From contig JAPEHQ010000002.1 of NCBI GenBank assembly GCA_027405735.1, forward strand, positions 3,360,501 to 3,424,500: a stretch of DNA of 64,000 nt, read 5' to 3'. Shown one piece after another: positions 22,822 to 35,326 of this stretch (position 1 is its first letter; the number at the start of each line of letters is the position of its first letter). Both the position numbers and the translations under genes were made by a program. The notes beneath the pieces are model-generated. The model made no database searches. It was not told the origin of the DNA and worked only from the letters and a program-made list of their open reading frames with translations. The DNA is from Mucor racemosus. Taxonomy: Eukaryota; Mucoromycota; Mucoromycetes; Mucorales; Mucoraceae.

Positions 22822-25590
22822 ATGGAAGAAATATTTAGTTATAATCAGTATGACCAAGTGCTATGCTTGTGTAAGTTACAAATTCATAAATTCGACGCTT
22901 ATTTTTATGTGTTAATCATATTATTTTGTTCAATTTTTATGCAGGTTTTCGTGATAACGAGAGTTTGGTTATTTCTCGAAGCTCCAACAGGGTTATCAGG
23001 GCGGAACAAGTAAAAAAGGTGTGAAGTATACCTACTATTTGCGTATACTAATGATTAACTACCGTGTAATCTTTGATAAGGTGGATAAAGATACAATTTT
23101 TGTAAAAGAAGAGCTTTTAGAATTTGTCAAGCTACATTCAAAAAGTGAAAATCAGCAAACAGAAAATGAAAAGAACAGATTGTCTTCAATAATTAACTTT
23201 ATAAAACAATTAAAAGATGATATAATACAAGAGGATATATCTATATTTGACAAAAGCCAGATTCTTTTCTATTTACCTGCCGAATGGACTGAGGGAAAGT
23301 ATGAAAACGATTTGCGTGCACTATTTTTGAAAGCTGGATGGATCAACAGAGAAGATCACAAAAATCGTTTAATATTTTCAACTTTTATCGAGAGATTTGT
23401 ACATTATCTGCAAATGTACGAGTATAATAACATAAAACTTGAAAGAGAAAGAAAATATATACTATTTTACATGGACGAAACTTCCATCCGCCTCATATGC
23501 TATCAAATGCAATGCACTAAAGAATTAATTGCAGTCTCTAAAAAGTTAGCAGTAAGCGACTTCTTGCTCGTCCCTACAGTTTTAGATGACGAACCAATTT
23601 GTCTATCAAGCTTTGATGAAATAACTCAAAATATAATTGAAAGAATGTTCACCACACGCCAAAATGTAAAAAATACAACTCTTAAAAAATCAGTGTTGCG
23701 TAAGATGGCTAATAAAATTTCACACAGACTAGACGATATTTCCAGGGTAAGGTGAAGATGCTTCCATTCAAATATATGCGAATTAACGACGGAATGGCTG
23801 TATTTTAGAAAATGAATACTAAATTCGATACCACATTAGCTATGGGCTGTAAAAATTTTTTTAATGGTGATGAGGTGGTGCAAGAATATATGGAAGTTCT
23901 GGAGGGATGGAATTACAGTACCTTCATAAAGGATATCTTAAATGATACTGATATTGAGCAACTATTACACAAAATTGTTGACACATTTAAAAGAATCCGC
24001 GGCAAATACAACCAAGTAGAAAACTCACCTGATGGAGTCCAAGCCATTATTTTGTGGGATGGCTTTTGCCCTAACAAACAAATTTACCAAGATTTAGTTC
24101 TGAAAGCTTTATTGAAGGCAGAAATTATTGATGTTAAAAGTGAATTTATTGACTTTTTCAGTGAAATATTCCTTATTGAAGCTGCCATGCAAAAGCTTTA
24201 TAAAATGATTCAAATTGCAAATGTTCTTTCACCACCAGATATCTTGAACAAAGATAATTTGTTTTTATATCCCCACTTGGTTGAGCATGGCTGGCAAGAA
24301 AATGATCTGCTCCAGCCTAATTCATTTTATGTTCAAGCTTTTGTTTATGAAAACCATATAGACTTTATATTAAATAAAGTTATAGCTGTGCCATCAATAG
24401 ACGATGCTGCGCAAAAGTCTACATTCACCATCCAAGAAAGAAGAATCAATATAGAAAGCATTACTGATACAGTCTGTGATATCATGTGGAATTATTTTCA
24501 AGCGCTGGATTTTGAAGATTATGATAATAAATTTTTCTGGAATTGTTGTGATAAACATGGTGTTGGTGAGCTCAATACAGAGAATTATTTCAGTTTCAGG
24601 GCTAACCTGAGGATATTAATAAGCAACTGGGTGAATATCACTCGAAAATATACCATTTGAAATAATGCTAACATATGTTATTTTAGTTTCAAGATGAAAA
24701 TATATTCTCAGATCCAGAGTTAGATATAAATCAATCAATATCAAGCAACATTAATTGCACATGTGCCTTGCATATAACCTATCGAATGCTTATTGAGCTA
24801 GCATTAATACCAGCAATTACTAACACTGCTACAGTCATAACATCAGCTCTTGCATCAAACGATTTATTTGGTCTATATGATGTATCTGCATTAATCATTA
24901 TCAATGAATCAGAAAACATTGCTCTTAATAGATTCGATAGTATTTTAAAGGAAGCAATATTCAAACGTTTGCAGGTACATCAAAAGAGACCTGTTGTTTT
25001 TTATGGCGAAAAAGAATTGGTGGCCTGCAAATTATTAGGAAATTGGGTTCATGATGTAAAGCAAATCCTTGGAATAGGGAGCTTTTTACAGGTATCCAGC
25101 ACGAGTTATATAGTGAAGATAGGCAGAGGACCTTTGGAAGTAAATGATTTTTTTGACTGTAGTTCCAATTTTTATGAAGTTTCTCAAATCAAACAAGCTT
25201 GCAACTTTTACATTTTAAAGAAGGATGATTGCTTGCATCAAGAAGGTATGATCAAGCGCTTTATTACTGAAGACAACGAAGATAATTATTGCATAGGTAA
25301 GCATTTGCATAGTATTACTTTATTCTGCAAAATTAATTTATGTACGGTATATGTATATATTTCAAGAAATCTTCATGGTCACTTCTTCACAAGCTGGTGA
25401 ATCTCGTATTCGTATCATGTTTTCCTATTTTAAACAAATCCATACCAATTATCCTCGTACTATAAAGATTTCGCCGCAGCATTATTCATCAACTGTTAAA
25501 ATCGAAGTTTCCTACATACATGATGGTTCTGATCCTTATGGCTTCAGTAATTCTATCACCATCCAAGAGAAGCTAATACTAAAGCAATAA
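22822..25590 (+). CDS. Divergent Hsp70/actin-fold ATPase-like protein
   Basis: Six exons join in frame (22822-22870, 22945-23018, 23081-23746, 23809-24630, 24687-25296, 25367-25590), giving about 814 residues; a GTAAAA donor at 23010 is an in-frame alternative for intron 2. The layout recalls HSPA12-type Hsp70 relatives: ILFYLPAEWTEGKYENDLR near 102-120 (beta-strand and helix before the second phosphate loop), LFYMDETSIRLICYQ near 169-183 at the place of the DxGGGTxD phosphate-2 loop, and AIILWDGFCPNKQIYQD near 342-358 at the place of the VGGFxxSPYLQ adenosine loop. The glycines of both loops are missing and the first phosphate loop is not visible, so nucleotide hydrolysis is doubtful. The family assignment is inference from this pattern. 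Confidence 0.6.
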
Positions 25591-26299
25591 TAATTATTCT
25601 TTCTATAATTCGAATATTGTTTTTTTAAGAAAAATGTCCAAAAATAACATCCTTTAAAATTTAATTCTGTACATGTGCAATAATTCACAAAAAGGAATGA
25701 TAATATGCATGATATAATTTCAAAAAATGAATATGCATTATTCATTTTTTATAAAAGCTAGTTTATTTGTCAATTTGCATTCTATTATCTTTATGACAGT
25801 TTGGGAAAATAGATCAAGTTCAAATGTTATTGATGTATCGCAAATGCTGAAGGTTATGGAGTTTGAGTAACATGCAGAAATATGTTTATACGATATCTTC
25901 TTTGGAAATTATCAACTCTTGAATAATATAAATGTTAGAGGATATAATCCCATGCATCTACAGGTATGAAATTGACAATATCTTCAAATTAAATGCCATT
26001 TGATCAATAAAATAGGCAATCTCAGCTCTTTGAATGTCATATTGCGCTTGCTATTGATCATTTCTAATACTCAGAGTTATATTAAATTGATGCTAACATT
26101 CAATGAATTATTTCTGATGCAAATTGTTAATTGTTTGTAGACCTTTTTTCAACTCAATTTTTTCCTTATGATGCCTCATCCAAAATTTCAATATGGACAA
26201 AATTCATTTTGAAGTTGAAAAATAGAACTTTTTACTGAAGGATTTTTTTGAAAACATACAGTATATTCTAAATAGCATTATTTATATTGTAGTAACATT
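25591..26299. other. Intergenic, no gene seen
   Basis: Downstream of the Hsp70-like gene; AT-rich with no supportable gene or recognised repeat. Confidence 0.4.
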
Positions 26300-29060
26300 T
26301 GGGCCCCCTTCTCATGCCGGGAAGAGGAAGAAATTTGACTAGGTTTTCTTTTCCACAGCAACTCGGGGAGGCTAAACCTTTTGCAATTCTGTGAATCAAC
26401 ACTAAAAATACCTGACATTGCAATGAGGAGAGCTCATTTGGATCCATAGTAGTCTAGAACTGGTAAGTTTACTGACCTTATTAATAGGCATTAAATGGTA
26501 AGTAACCAACTTGTTGTTCAAGCTTACTGAATACTCAATAATCCATGCAGGATGCTGATATCTGACATACTTTTAGCTTAGTATCTATTCATACCAATGT
26601 CCATGTAGTAGAATGGTAGCTTATTTAGATCAGTATTCATAGAGGCCGTATTTTTAATTATGTTCTATAAAAGTGCGCAGTAAGCTATAGATGTACTCTG
26701 GCACTAATTTTCTCGATACACAATAGGCTGTGAAAGTTGCCCTTTGAGGTCAGCGTGTCAAAGATGTGTTCCTACTCTCGTGTAAAGTAAGAAACTATAG
26801 GAATCGAAATTTGCTGAGATAGTGATTTTGTTATCGATTTTTTGCGATTGTAAAAAGTAGTAGATTTATATTTCAGATGGTTTTAAATGGTTTTCGAACA
26901 TTTTTGCCCAATATAAAGTCGAATTACATCAAATATTCAAAGACGATGTACCTTCCCTCTATGTATAGACCATCGATATATGTCCGAAAATAAAAGAGTT
27001 AATACCAGAATGTAAATGCATTGGCCTAACATTAATCACAATCGATCTAAAATTAATTGTAAAGATTAAGTACCTAAGTTGAGGTTTTAATTTTTTGTAT
27101 TCACAAGATAGATCTAATTGATTGCTACTCTACATTTTTTGTTTCAGCGAAAAATATTAATTTTTCGTCGAGATAATTAAAATAATAGTTTTTATCACAG
27201 CTTATAATCTATCATAACGGGATTCCAAAATCGATATGATGAAAAAATGGACTAAAAACGATAAAAAAAACAAAATTCACCTTTCTTCCATCTATCCTTC
27301 TCGTGGTATGGTATAGAGGGAACTGTTCTTCAGTGCGATCTGGACAATCGTAGAAAGGTCACCCCCGAACCTTTCATCCAAGCTGTGGAATGACACGTTG
27401 AAAACACTATGAACTATGAACCCCTAACACTCACGCTACATGTATCAGTCCTTTCGTAGGATGTTTTATGTTATATTTTGGTTTTTTTTCTCCTTTGGTG
27501 CCATGTTGTATATATGGGCCGTGGAAAGTCTCATAGGCCTTAGTGATATACTCCAGGAGTGGTGCCCTGGTAGCCTGGTTAGCGCGAAGCTATTATATCA
27601 ACCAAATTTGAATTTACCATTTATGTTTCATCTGCCTCATCCTCAAGGCTCTTTTATCTAGCTTGATACCGTTTACTATGAAAATACATTATATGCTCCT
27701 CCTTGTTGCCGAACCCAGATCCTTACCCTCCACCCTCTCCCTGACCGCGAAGCTACCATCGATTCCCTGATCACAAACCTATCCTCACTCCCCAAAACCC
27801 AGAATCCAACCCCCGTTTGATTCAACTGTAATCCTGCTCACAATTGCTCCTCACCATAGAACTTTTGTTCTCAAATATCTCGTATCAACAAATCTTGTAC
27901 TCAAAAATTCTAGAGTCGTATTTCGCATCCCTTGTTTTTATTTTCTTTGCACTTAAAACACGCTTCATATAACACAGAACCCGAACCCCAATATCCAGTC
28001 TTATCTCTCACTTCGCCATGGCGTACAGTTATAGGACTTTAAATAATGAAATAAAGAAGTTTATTTCCCTACAAAAAAAAAAAAAACAAAATTGTTTAAT
28101 GGTTCATGAGCTGCAAAGTAAGTCGACCTAGCGTATTAAATAGTTTTTGTATAGTTTTGGATTTTGCATACATCTAAATAAAAATCCAGACAAACATTCC
28201 ACATCAAATTTTGCGTAAAATGCAATTGAAATTTTGGAGGTTTTTTGAAGATACACATCACTTTTTATAAGCATATTCAAAATATAATAAACTCAAATGA
28301 TGCGCAAAAAAATTATCTATCGACCGAGCTATTGCAAAATCTTCTAGCTGCATTTTTCGTAGAGAAAACGAGATTTTTGTCCAATTTTTTTCAGATTCAG
28401 AATTTAGGATGAGGGTATACAAGGGGAAAATGGAAGCTAGAAATGAAGGTGTCTTTTTGTACACATTTTTAAGGATATCTCTACGAAAAATTAATATTTT
28501 AAAAAAACCTAATTGGATCCGAGAGAGCTCAACAAGCTTGATGACATGAATGTAAAAAAAATGTTGCTCGATTTAACCAATATTTTGAAACCTACTATAG
28601 AAATGCCAAAAAAAAAGAAAAAAAAATAAAAGTGTTCAGATTTTTTTCATATTAAAATATGTTATAAAGCACCTCCACACAAGTAAGTTTTATTATTAAA
28701 AAGTGTTAGTATAGCTTAAATTTTTGTAGAGATATGAAGCCTCAAAGTTTTCAAACCTTTAGCAGTGAAATACGCGTAAAAAGTCTGAAACATTAGCACT
28801 GAAAAATTAATACCAACTGCAAAAAATAGGATATTTCCGGACACTTATTTTTGAATTAAAGCTGGACATCTCAGGTACATTGACATATAATTTTTTCTTG
28901 GTGTTATTTAGTGAAAAAAAAAGTAGAGCAGGGATGAAAAATGTGTCCCAGTTTTAAATGAAAAAACGGCGACTTTTACGTGTTTTTGAGTCTTTTGTGA
29001 GATATAGAATAAATTTAGGAATAGGTAGCATAATGCAACCAATTCATTTTTGTTTAGTAG
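26300..29060 (-). repeat. Family A repeat, copy 4, with an 800-bp insertion
   Basis: Inverted relative to copies 1 and 2. The right part (28090-28850) matches their core; the left part (26300-27270) matches 7000-7990 inverted. The core frame is broken by at least one frameshift near 28500. The retroposon 27278-28086 splits it. Confidence 0.8.
27278..28086 (+). mobile_element. Poly(A)-tailed retroposon, about 800 bp
   Basis: Less AT-rich than its surroundings, ends in an A tract after AATAAAG...TTTCCCTAC, and is flanked by A(n)CAAAATT on both sides (ending 27277 and 28093), a target duplication. The site is intact in the other family A copies. A short stretch near 27562-27590 (GGTAGCCTGGTTAGCGCG) looks like a tRNA box A but no good box B follows. 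It could be a SINE, a truncated LINE 3' end or a processed transcript; no recognisable protein is encoded. Confidence 0.65.
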
Positions 29061-29576
29061 TGTCCAAGGTATATCGTAAAAAGTGTTTATTATGATATCA
29101 AAATACTCAATTTGGCAATCATGTTTTATCTTATTTTGATCCCTGGGCAATATGATTAAGCGTACAGGTCTTGTAATATCATATATTTTTGAAGACTTAA
29201 AGTTTTTATTAATATAAAGCTTCGTATACTAATATATCAGCTTAACTGGCATGCATGCAATTTAATGATTGCTTTTTACTAGTTTAATCGCTACAAAAAA
29301 AAAAAAAAAAAAAAAAAAAAAGCAATCAAGAGATATTGGATATGAAAACAAATATGACTGAAGCCAATGTGACATTGCACCACCTGAAAAAAGGATCAAT
29401 TGTCGCATTAAAAAGTTGAAACATTTTATAAAAATGATAAAAGAGGTATTCACTTGATCTAAAGCAGCGACATTTTGGAGCTAGATTGTTAATTGATATT
29501 AACAAGGTACTCTTTCTTTTTATTTTTTAAATACACTTTTTTTGTATTTGCGTGTAAATATTCATTACACACACTA
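29061..29576. other. Intergenic with a long A tract
   Basis: Holds a homopolymer A run of about 26 bases (29296-29321). No gene seen; this is the likely upstream region of the hypothetical gene that follows. Confidence 0.4.
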
Positions 29577-30068
29577 ATGCAAATGACCAGCCGTATCAAA
29601 CTGAATTCTCCACGATACTATACCGACGAATCAGGAAATGCTTTGCTTGCAGCCAAAGAATCCGAAGTATGGTACAGTGTAGATAAAGTACGACGCTATT
29701 TAATGTACTTGGATTCTCTTTCCCTTATATTCAAAAGGCACAGAAAACTTATTTTAAAGCATTTAGAGCTCATTTATGACTTGAGCAGCAAGCGATCACC
29801 TGCCTCACTTGTAGAATCCTGCGTAGATAATTGGCTTACAGGCAGCTACATTCAAATGACAGATCCAGTGTATGTTGCAATATTTATGAAGCTACATGAA
29901 ATTGTGACAAGTGTATACTATGGGGAAAACGATGAAGTAAACCTCCTAGCATGGATTGATTTATACAAGAGTCGCATGATTGAACTAAAAACAAGGATTT
30001 TTCATGATAAAATAGGAGTCCTTAGAGCTTCCGCTTTTGAAAAAAGATTTAATTTAGTGCGTGTATAA
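29577..30068 (+). CDS. Hypothetical protein, about 163 residues
   Basis: Single open frame with composition unlike the surrounding repeats: charged, Leu/Lys/Glu-rich, predicted mostly helical, for example RRYLMYLDSLSLIFKRHRKL and VNLLAWIDLYKSRMIELKTR. The frame continues upstream to 29493 with a hydrophobic Phe-rich lead, so the true start could be earlier or an upstream exon could exist; the ATG at 29577 was chosen because the protein changes there from Phe-rich to well-mixed. I do not recognise a family. Nothing in the neighbourhood suggests a role. Confidence 0.4.
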   Translation: MQMTSRIKLNSPRYYTDESGNALLAAKESEVWYSVDKVRRYLMYLDSLSLIFKRHRKLILKHLELIYDLSSKRSPASLVESCVDNWLTGSYIQMTDPVYVAIFMKLHEIVTSVYYGENDEVNLLAWIDLYKSRMIELKTRIFHDKIGVLRASAFEKRFNLVRV

Positions 30069-30608
30069 TCAGAAATAAATTACATACATTAGCCTATCAA
30101 AATACATGAACATAACATTTGTAACTGGATTTTATCGGGCCTTGGACCCATTATATTCATGCAAGATAAAATCGGTTCATTTATGCAAGATTTTGACAAT
30201 GACAATGATAAAATCACAAACCTGCCTACATGTACTATATGAAATATCACGTTTACAGACAGCATTTTAATTAATGCAATGCATCTTTTGAATGGTCATA
30301 ATTAAATGATGAGTTTTTATGATGATAGAATCAACAGATCTACATTTATATAGGAAGAATGCGGCCAAATGTTCGGCACCTATTTCTGTAAGAGACCAAG
30401 TGACATTAGCATATACTTTACTGAATCCTTATGCATTTGTTTTGACCTGATAAATATAGGTATCTATTGTTGTGTTTTATTAAAATATTCTGTTAAAAGA
30501 ATATTATGCTCTATGTATATAATATGAATGAAAAATAAGAGGGGCAAAGAAAGGGTATATCTAGTTGAAGAGATTCTACAATTTGTGTGTACAAGCACGC
30601 ATTTTCTA
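30069..30608. other. Intergenic between convergent genes
   Basis: The 3' regions of the hypothetical gene (plus) and the ThrE/Prm10-like gene (minus). No further gene seen. Confidence 0.4.
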
Positions 30609-32648
30609 TTAAAAACCCAAAAAAACGGATCTTTTCTTACCAGTTGGGTAAATGACAAGATTAGCCAAAAAGAGGCCCAATGTCAAAGAAAGGGCAATGC
30701 CTAAAACTTGAAATACAAATTCACTGCCACTTCCGTTATTAGAACCATCAAATAAATGTACTGCGCCCTTTACACCAATACTTCCGGGCACAAGAATAAT
30801 GACGCCGCCCATAATGGGTACAAATGCTAAACGTTTGGTTAAACGAGCATAAAGATTACCGCAGCATCCCAATACAAAAGCACCTGCACTAGGTGTGATC
30901 ACAGAGGAAGAACCAGCGTATTTAGCAACAAAATAATAAACGGCATAACCAGCAGCACTATCACCAACCATAGGTAACCATTGATTTGGACTGGCGCCAT
31001 AGACAACACCAAAACCAATGGTGGCTAGTGGTAGAATAAGAAAGGTCCACCAAGGATTAACGCTTTCTTGACAAGCACCGAGTACATCAATAGTTTGATC
31101 TGGATGCGCTAATCGCCAAATAGAACATCCGTAACCGATACCAAATGCAAGAAACAAAACATATATAAGAGCGTACACTAAATGTACTGTACCACTAATT
31201 AGATTTTTAGCGGCCAGTTCCATTACCGAACAGGTCAATGAGTAACCTGGTAGTGCAATGACAATCTACAAATGTATTAACAAACCATACAACTATATCG
31301 GATGATCTAAACTTACAGCAGCCATGGCAACAGCAGCGAAACAAACATGAGGATGTAAAGCAAGAGTAATAACAGCGACAGGAATAGTAACTACCATTTC
31401 GAACACATTACCAAACATGGGTATCTTTTCTGAAATATAAGTCAAGATGCCAACTTGATTATCAAAAAGATCAGCAAATATGTTGCAACAAGTATTTAAA
31501 GTTTTCATGTCTTACCACATAAGCCAAAAATAGCACTAACCCAGCAATCTGTCCAAGAACCGTTATAAAAGAGTGGTGCTACAAATGCAGATGTTGCAAT
31601 ATATCCAAGAATGACAATAGGTGGACTCCATGTGGGCGGTTCATTAATAATAGAATCTAAAAGAACTGTGGCTTCTTCAAGGTCTAGTTCTCCCTTGGCA
31701 ATTCTATAAGCAATAACATTAGATCTTTCTAATTTTCCAATATCAAGAGAACGAGAACAACGGATCAAATGTGTTTCGGATGTATGTGTTTCTACATCAC
31801 CAAAAGTAACAATAATTAAGCCTGGTAAAACAGCATAACTACCATCAATTTCCAAACGTTTGCCTACTTTTTCCATTGCAGCTTCCTAAAACGAACCGGT
31901 TAATCTTTCACATTGAGAGCATTTGAGAGAAACTTACAATACGATGAGATGGTGCACCTGTTCTAACAAGGGATTTACCCAATTTCATAATCAAATCTTG
32001 TCTTTGAAGAATATCAGCAATTTCTGAAGCAATAGCCATACGATGGGCTGCTACAGAAGCATCATCAGTAATACCAAGCTCAGCTTTATGTAAATCTTCA
32101 AAGTACATGCTACTTCTAGCAGACTGAGGAGAAGCACCTACAGTTTGTAAAAGAGCTCTGCTGGATGCTATTGAACGTAATTGATGAGTAGGTCGTGGAG
32201 GATATGTCTTTTGTTGAACTGATGCCGATGATGTTAGAACAGCAGGATGTAATGGTTGTGGTAATTGGGCAGATGCAGATCCTTGTTGACGCTGTCGGCG
32301 ATTCTTTTCTTCAAATAAATCCAATTTCAATAAATTAGACAAGATACCACCTTTGCTCGGTCTGCGTCTATTGTTGTTTTTTGTAACTGTATCTACAAGA
32401 TGAAGTGCATGATCAGCATGACTTACTCTTCTTTGTACATTGCTGTTGTTATTTGTTGATGAAGAAGATGCTGAATCGACTGAAACGTCAATCACTCTTT
32501 CATCAAAATCTCTGCCAAGAGTCTTTTCTGAATTGGATTCATCTTCATCTGTTGGTGTAGCAAATGAACCTCTAGTAAATACTGGGCGGATATGTGCTAA
32601 ATCTATGGGCGGAGGTGTTTCTGGATCGTGAAATTTATTTCCTTCCAT
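30609..32648 (-). CDS. ThrE/Prm10-type membrane protein (DUF1212 family)
   Basis: Four exons join in frame on the minus strand (32648-31938, 31885-31516, 31429-31317, 31265-30609), 616 residues. The first 180 or so residues are polar, Ser/Asn/Gln-rich and likely disordered. From about residue 205 the family signature appears: KLGKSLVRTGAPSHRIEAAM, GSYAVLPGLIIVTFGD, then about nine to ten membrane segments including GVVYGASPNQWLPM, ITPSAGAFVLGCCGNLYARL and VPGSIGVKGAVHLF, ending LGLFLANLVIYPTGKKRS. This is the fungal pheromone-regulated Prm10 group, related to bacterial threonine/serine exporter ThrE; substrate in fungi is not established. A complete length and clean splice junctions suggest a working gene. 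Confidence 0.88.
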
Positions 32649-34468
32649 CTTGCTATGTTGTTGTATACGTTTATTAAAAGGGAAAAAAGAAGAAAGATAA
32701 TCTTATCAATAGTTTTTATATATATGAAAGATGCGGCGATCATAATAAAAAAGAAAGAAATTTTTGGTTTGAAACTGTCTATAGCTTACCAACCTGTCAA
32801 ATCTACCTCTTTTTGATATCATTTGAAACGGATACTTAATTATATGTCGTTACTAATTGGCCAAGTATCACAAAATGCTGTAATCCATCGTCGCTATTCA
32901 GATTTAGAGGAACAAATCATTTCATGGAAAACTTTCCTATATAGAATAACGTTTTTCTTCTTTTTTAATACAGAAATCCTCTTTCAAAGATTTCATACAA
33001 CCGTGAGAAAATTTCCATCCAGTTACATTGTGTATAGTAATACAATGGAAACATGATTAATCAACGCGTGTTACTACATACAAATCTTGATTGTAGACAA
33101 TGCCATGGTTGATATTACATTGATAAAACTCAGTTTATTCACTGATGTTACATTCTTTCCTCAAAATGTTGTCATAAGTAGAAATTTACCAGCTTTCTTT
33201 TTGCTTTTTATAAACGAAATGCCTCTCTTCCAGGCAAGGAAGCTTTGATTCATATTAATTGACTGTAGTGAATCGGATCTATAAAAATCCACTAAAAAAA
33301 TCAAAAATCCTATAAATTTATTCTAGCTTATAATGCATACGACATATTTTGCATTTGATAAAGCCTTCTATCATCGAACAGAAGATGTTCGGAAACTATA
33401 GCAACTACATCCTCTTCCGGTTCCTTCAGTTCAAAGCTGTTCTAATTGAATTCTAATACAAGCTTACAAACTCTTATAAGAGCAAATCTTGCTAATTTTA
33501 TCGAGGATCAACCATTTTAGGCCGAATAATCTAGATCCAAAATTCGCATTATCTAATTCAAATGATGCGTTATATGATAACATTACAAACTAAAAAGGCT
33601 TGAATCTACAGAATTTTCTTTTTTTTAAAATTACCTCATCTTTATCAATTAAATTAACAAAAGGTTAATTTGAAAAATCATATTATCGTAAAACCCGTAG
33701 TATTTCAAACCGTTTTGATAAAATAATTTATAATGGCGATTCATGCTTGAAAAAATCTTTAGGTAAAAAAAAAAAAAAAAAAAGCCTTTATTTTCACTTA
33801 TAAACTATCAAAGCAAAAAGTACTAGAAAAAAATGCCGCATCCTGTGGTTCTTTTTCGAAATAAGTTGCTTTAATAAATTATGTCGATTTAGATCTTAAA
33901 AAATCCTTTAAAGATAGTACATTTTATTATGCGCGGAGCATTTCCCGTACAAAATATTATACAAAAAGATTCCATGTAATTCTATATCACACAACAAATA
34001 GTTTTCAAGCATTTTAATTGCATTAACACAAACTCTCTTAGACTTTAATCCAAATGTTAAAAAAGATGAGAATATTATACAAAAGAAGAGGGAGGGGGGG
34101 GGGAGGGTTTAACCAACTACCATAAGGGAAAACCCGCTAGGAGATTCCCTGCTGTAATAATCAACGTATAAGTGAGGTCATTATAGGGAATGAGTCAGAA
34201 TGCCAATCATATCAGTGCGTGTCAGCATAGATTTGGAAGGTGTATAATTATACTTTTCAAATGTGTAACACGATAGTATATATAAAAAAAGTGATGGTTA
34301 AATTATTTTTATTCATCATATATATGATAAGTTATACAGTTAATTATAATAATAGTAGGTTTAAAAAGGAAAAAAGAGAGCATAATGTACAGTAAATAGA
34401 AAGATATATAGACAAAGAAAAGACAGTTTTTTCTTTTTTAGATACAAAAAAGATATATAGATTACAGA
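32649..34468. other. Intergenic, no gene seen
   Basis: Long AT-rich stretch with an A run near 33770 and a G-rich run at 34089-34107 (GGGAGGGGGGGGGGAGGG) that could form a G-quadruplex on the plus strand. Small open frames near 32628-33056 show no recognisable content. Confidence 0.4.
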
Positions 34469-34789
34469 TTAACACATAATACGACTTGATTCTGTAATAA
34501 ACGATTGGTGATGGCTTTGTCCGCAGGAAGTCGATTCTTCTGTTGGTTCTTCAATGAATGCAGGAAATGAGAAATACAAATCTTGAAATGGGCTATTTTC
34601 TGTAGTTTCTTTTTCATCATTATCTTGATCATTGGCATCTGATGATGATGGTGTTGATGATACCAGTAAAAGTAAATTTTTTACAAAAGATGAAAATGAA
34701 TTTCGGCGAGAATTATTATTGCTTGAATTTGATGAAGTAGCATCAATATTTGATGTAGTTGTTGTAGTAAATGTAGTAGTGGTATTCAT
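34469..34789 (-). CDS. Small Ser/Thr/Asn-rich protein
   Basis: 106 residues from the ATG at 34789. The N-terminus is a Thr run (MNTTTTFTTTTT), followed by Ser/Asn-rich sequence, RRNSFSSFVKNLLLLV (a basic site followed by serines, possible kinase target, then a short hydrophobic patch), an acidic DNDEKE stretch and FPAFIEEPTEE near the C-terminus. The frame stays open upstream to 34885, but a TATATAAAG lies at 34859-34868 between the two possible starts, which favours 34789. No family recognised. An intron-free low-complexity protein like this could be a spurious frame, but the TATA position and the non-repetitive C-terminal half support a gene. Confidence 0.5.
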   Translation of the reverse strand: MNTTTTFTTTTTSNIDATSSNSSNNNSRRNSFSSFVKNLLLLVSSTPSSSDANDQDNDEKETTENSPFQDLYFSFPAFIEEPTEESTSCGQSHHQSFITESSRIMC

Positions 34790-34858
34790 ATTTGTATAGG
34801 TATTAAATTGATAATAAATTAGAGAAAGAAAGAAAGAATAAATATATAAAAAGCTGCT

Positions 34859-34868
34859 CTTTATATAT
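34859..34868 (-). promoter_or_regulatory. TATA box of the Ser/Thr-rich gene
   Basis: TATATAAAGA on the minus strand, 70 bases before the ATG at 34789. Confidence 0.45.
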
Positions 34869-35326
34869 GTATATAAATCCCACAAATTTTTCCACTTTTA
34901 CCAAATCAAGATTTCATATTATAAAAAGGTATGTACGCCGGCATGATTAGGTTATGGCCAAAGCAAAGGAAAAAAAAAAAAAAAAAAAGTGACCCGATCC
35001 ACATCCCCATAAGAGGATTTCCTTAAGGGAGAGTACAGAGAGGGAGGGCCTGGACCACTGATTGATTGGATGTTTTTCTTTTTTAGTTGTTACACATTCT
35101 AGTGCTTGAGGAAAAAAAAGACCATAAGCCTTTCAACAATCTGATCGTCTTGTCTTCCTCCTTGACAACGATTTAGTGTGTATAGAACACTCGAGAATCT
35201 CCGCGCATGTGAGAGTTGCTGAAAATGTGTGTTGTGTTTTGCATTCCAGATTTATTTTTATTTTTATTTCTGTTCTATTTTTCTTCTATATATCTCTTTT
35301 TCTATATATACTTCTCGTGATCATTT
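34869..35326. other. Divergent promoter region
   Basis: Between the Ser/Thr-rich gene (minus) and the kinesin gene (plus). Contains an A run near 34970-34988 and pyrimidine-rich DNA close to the kinesin start. No gene. Confidence 0.4.
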
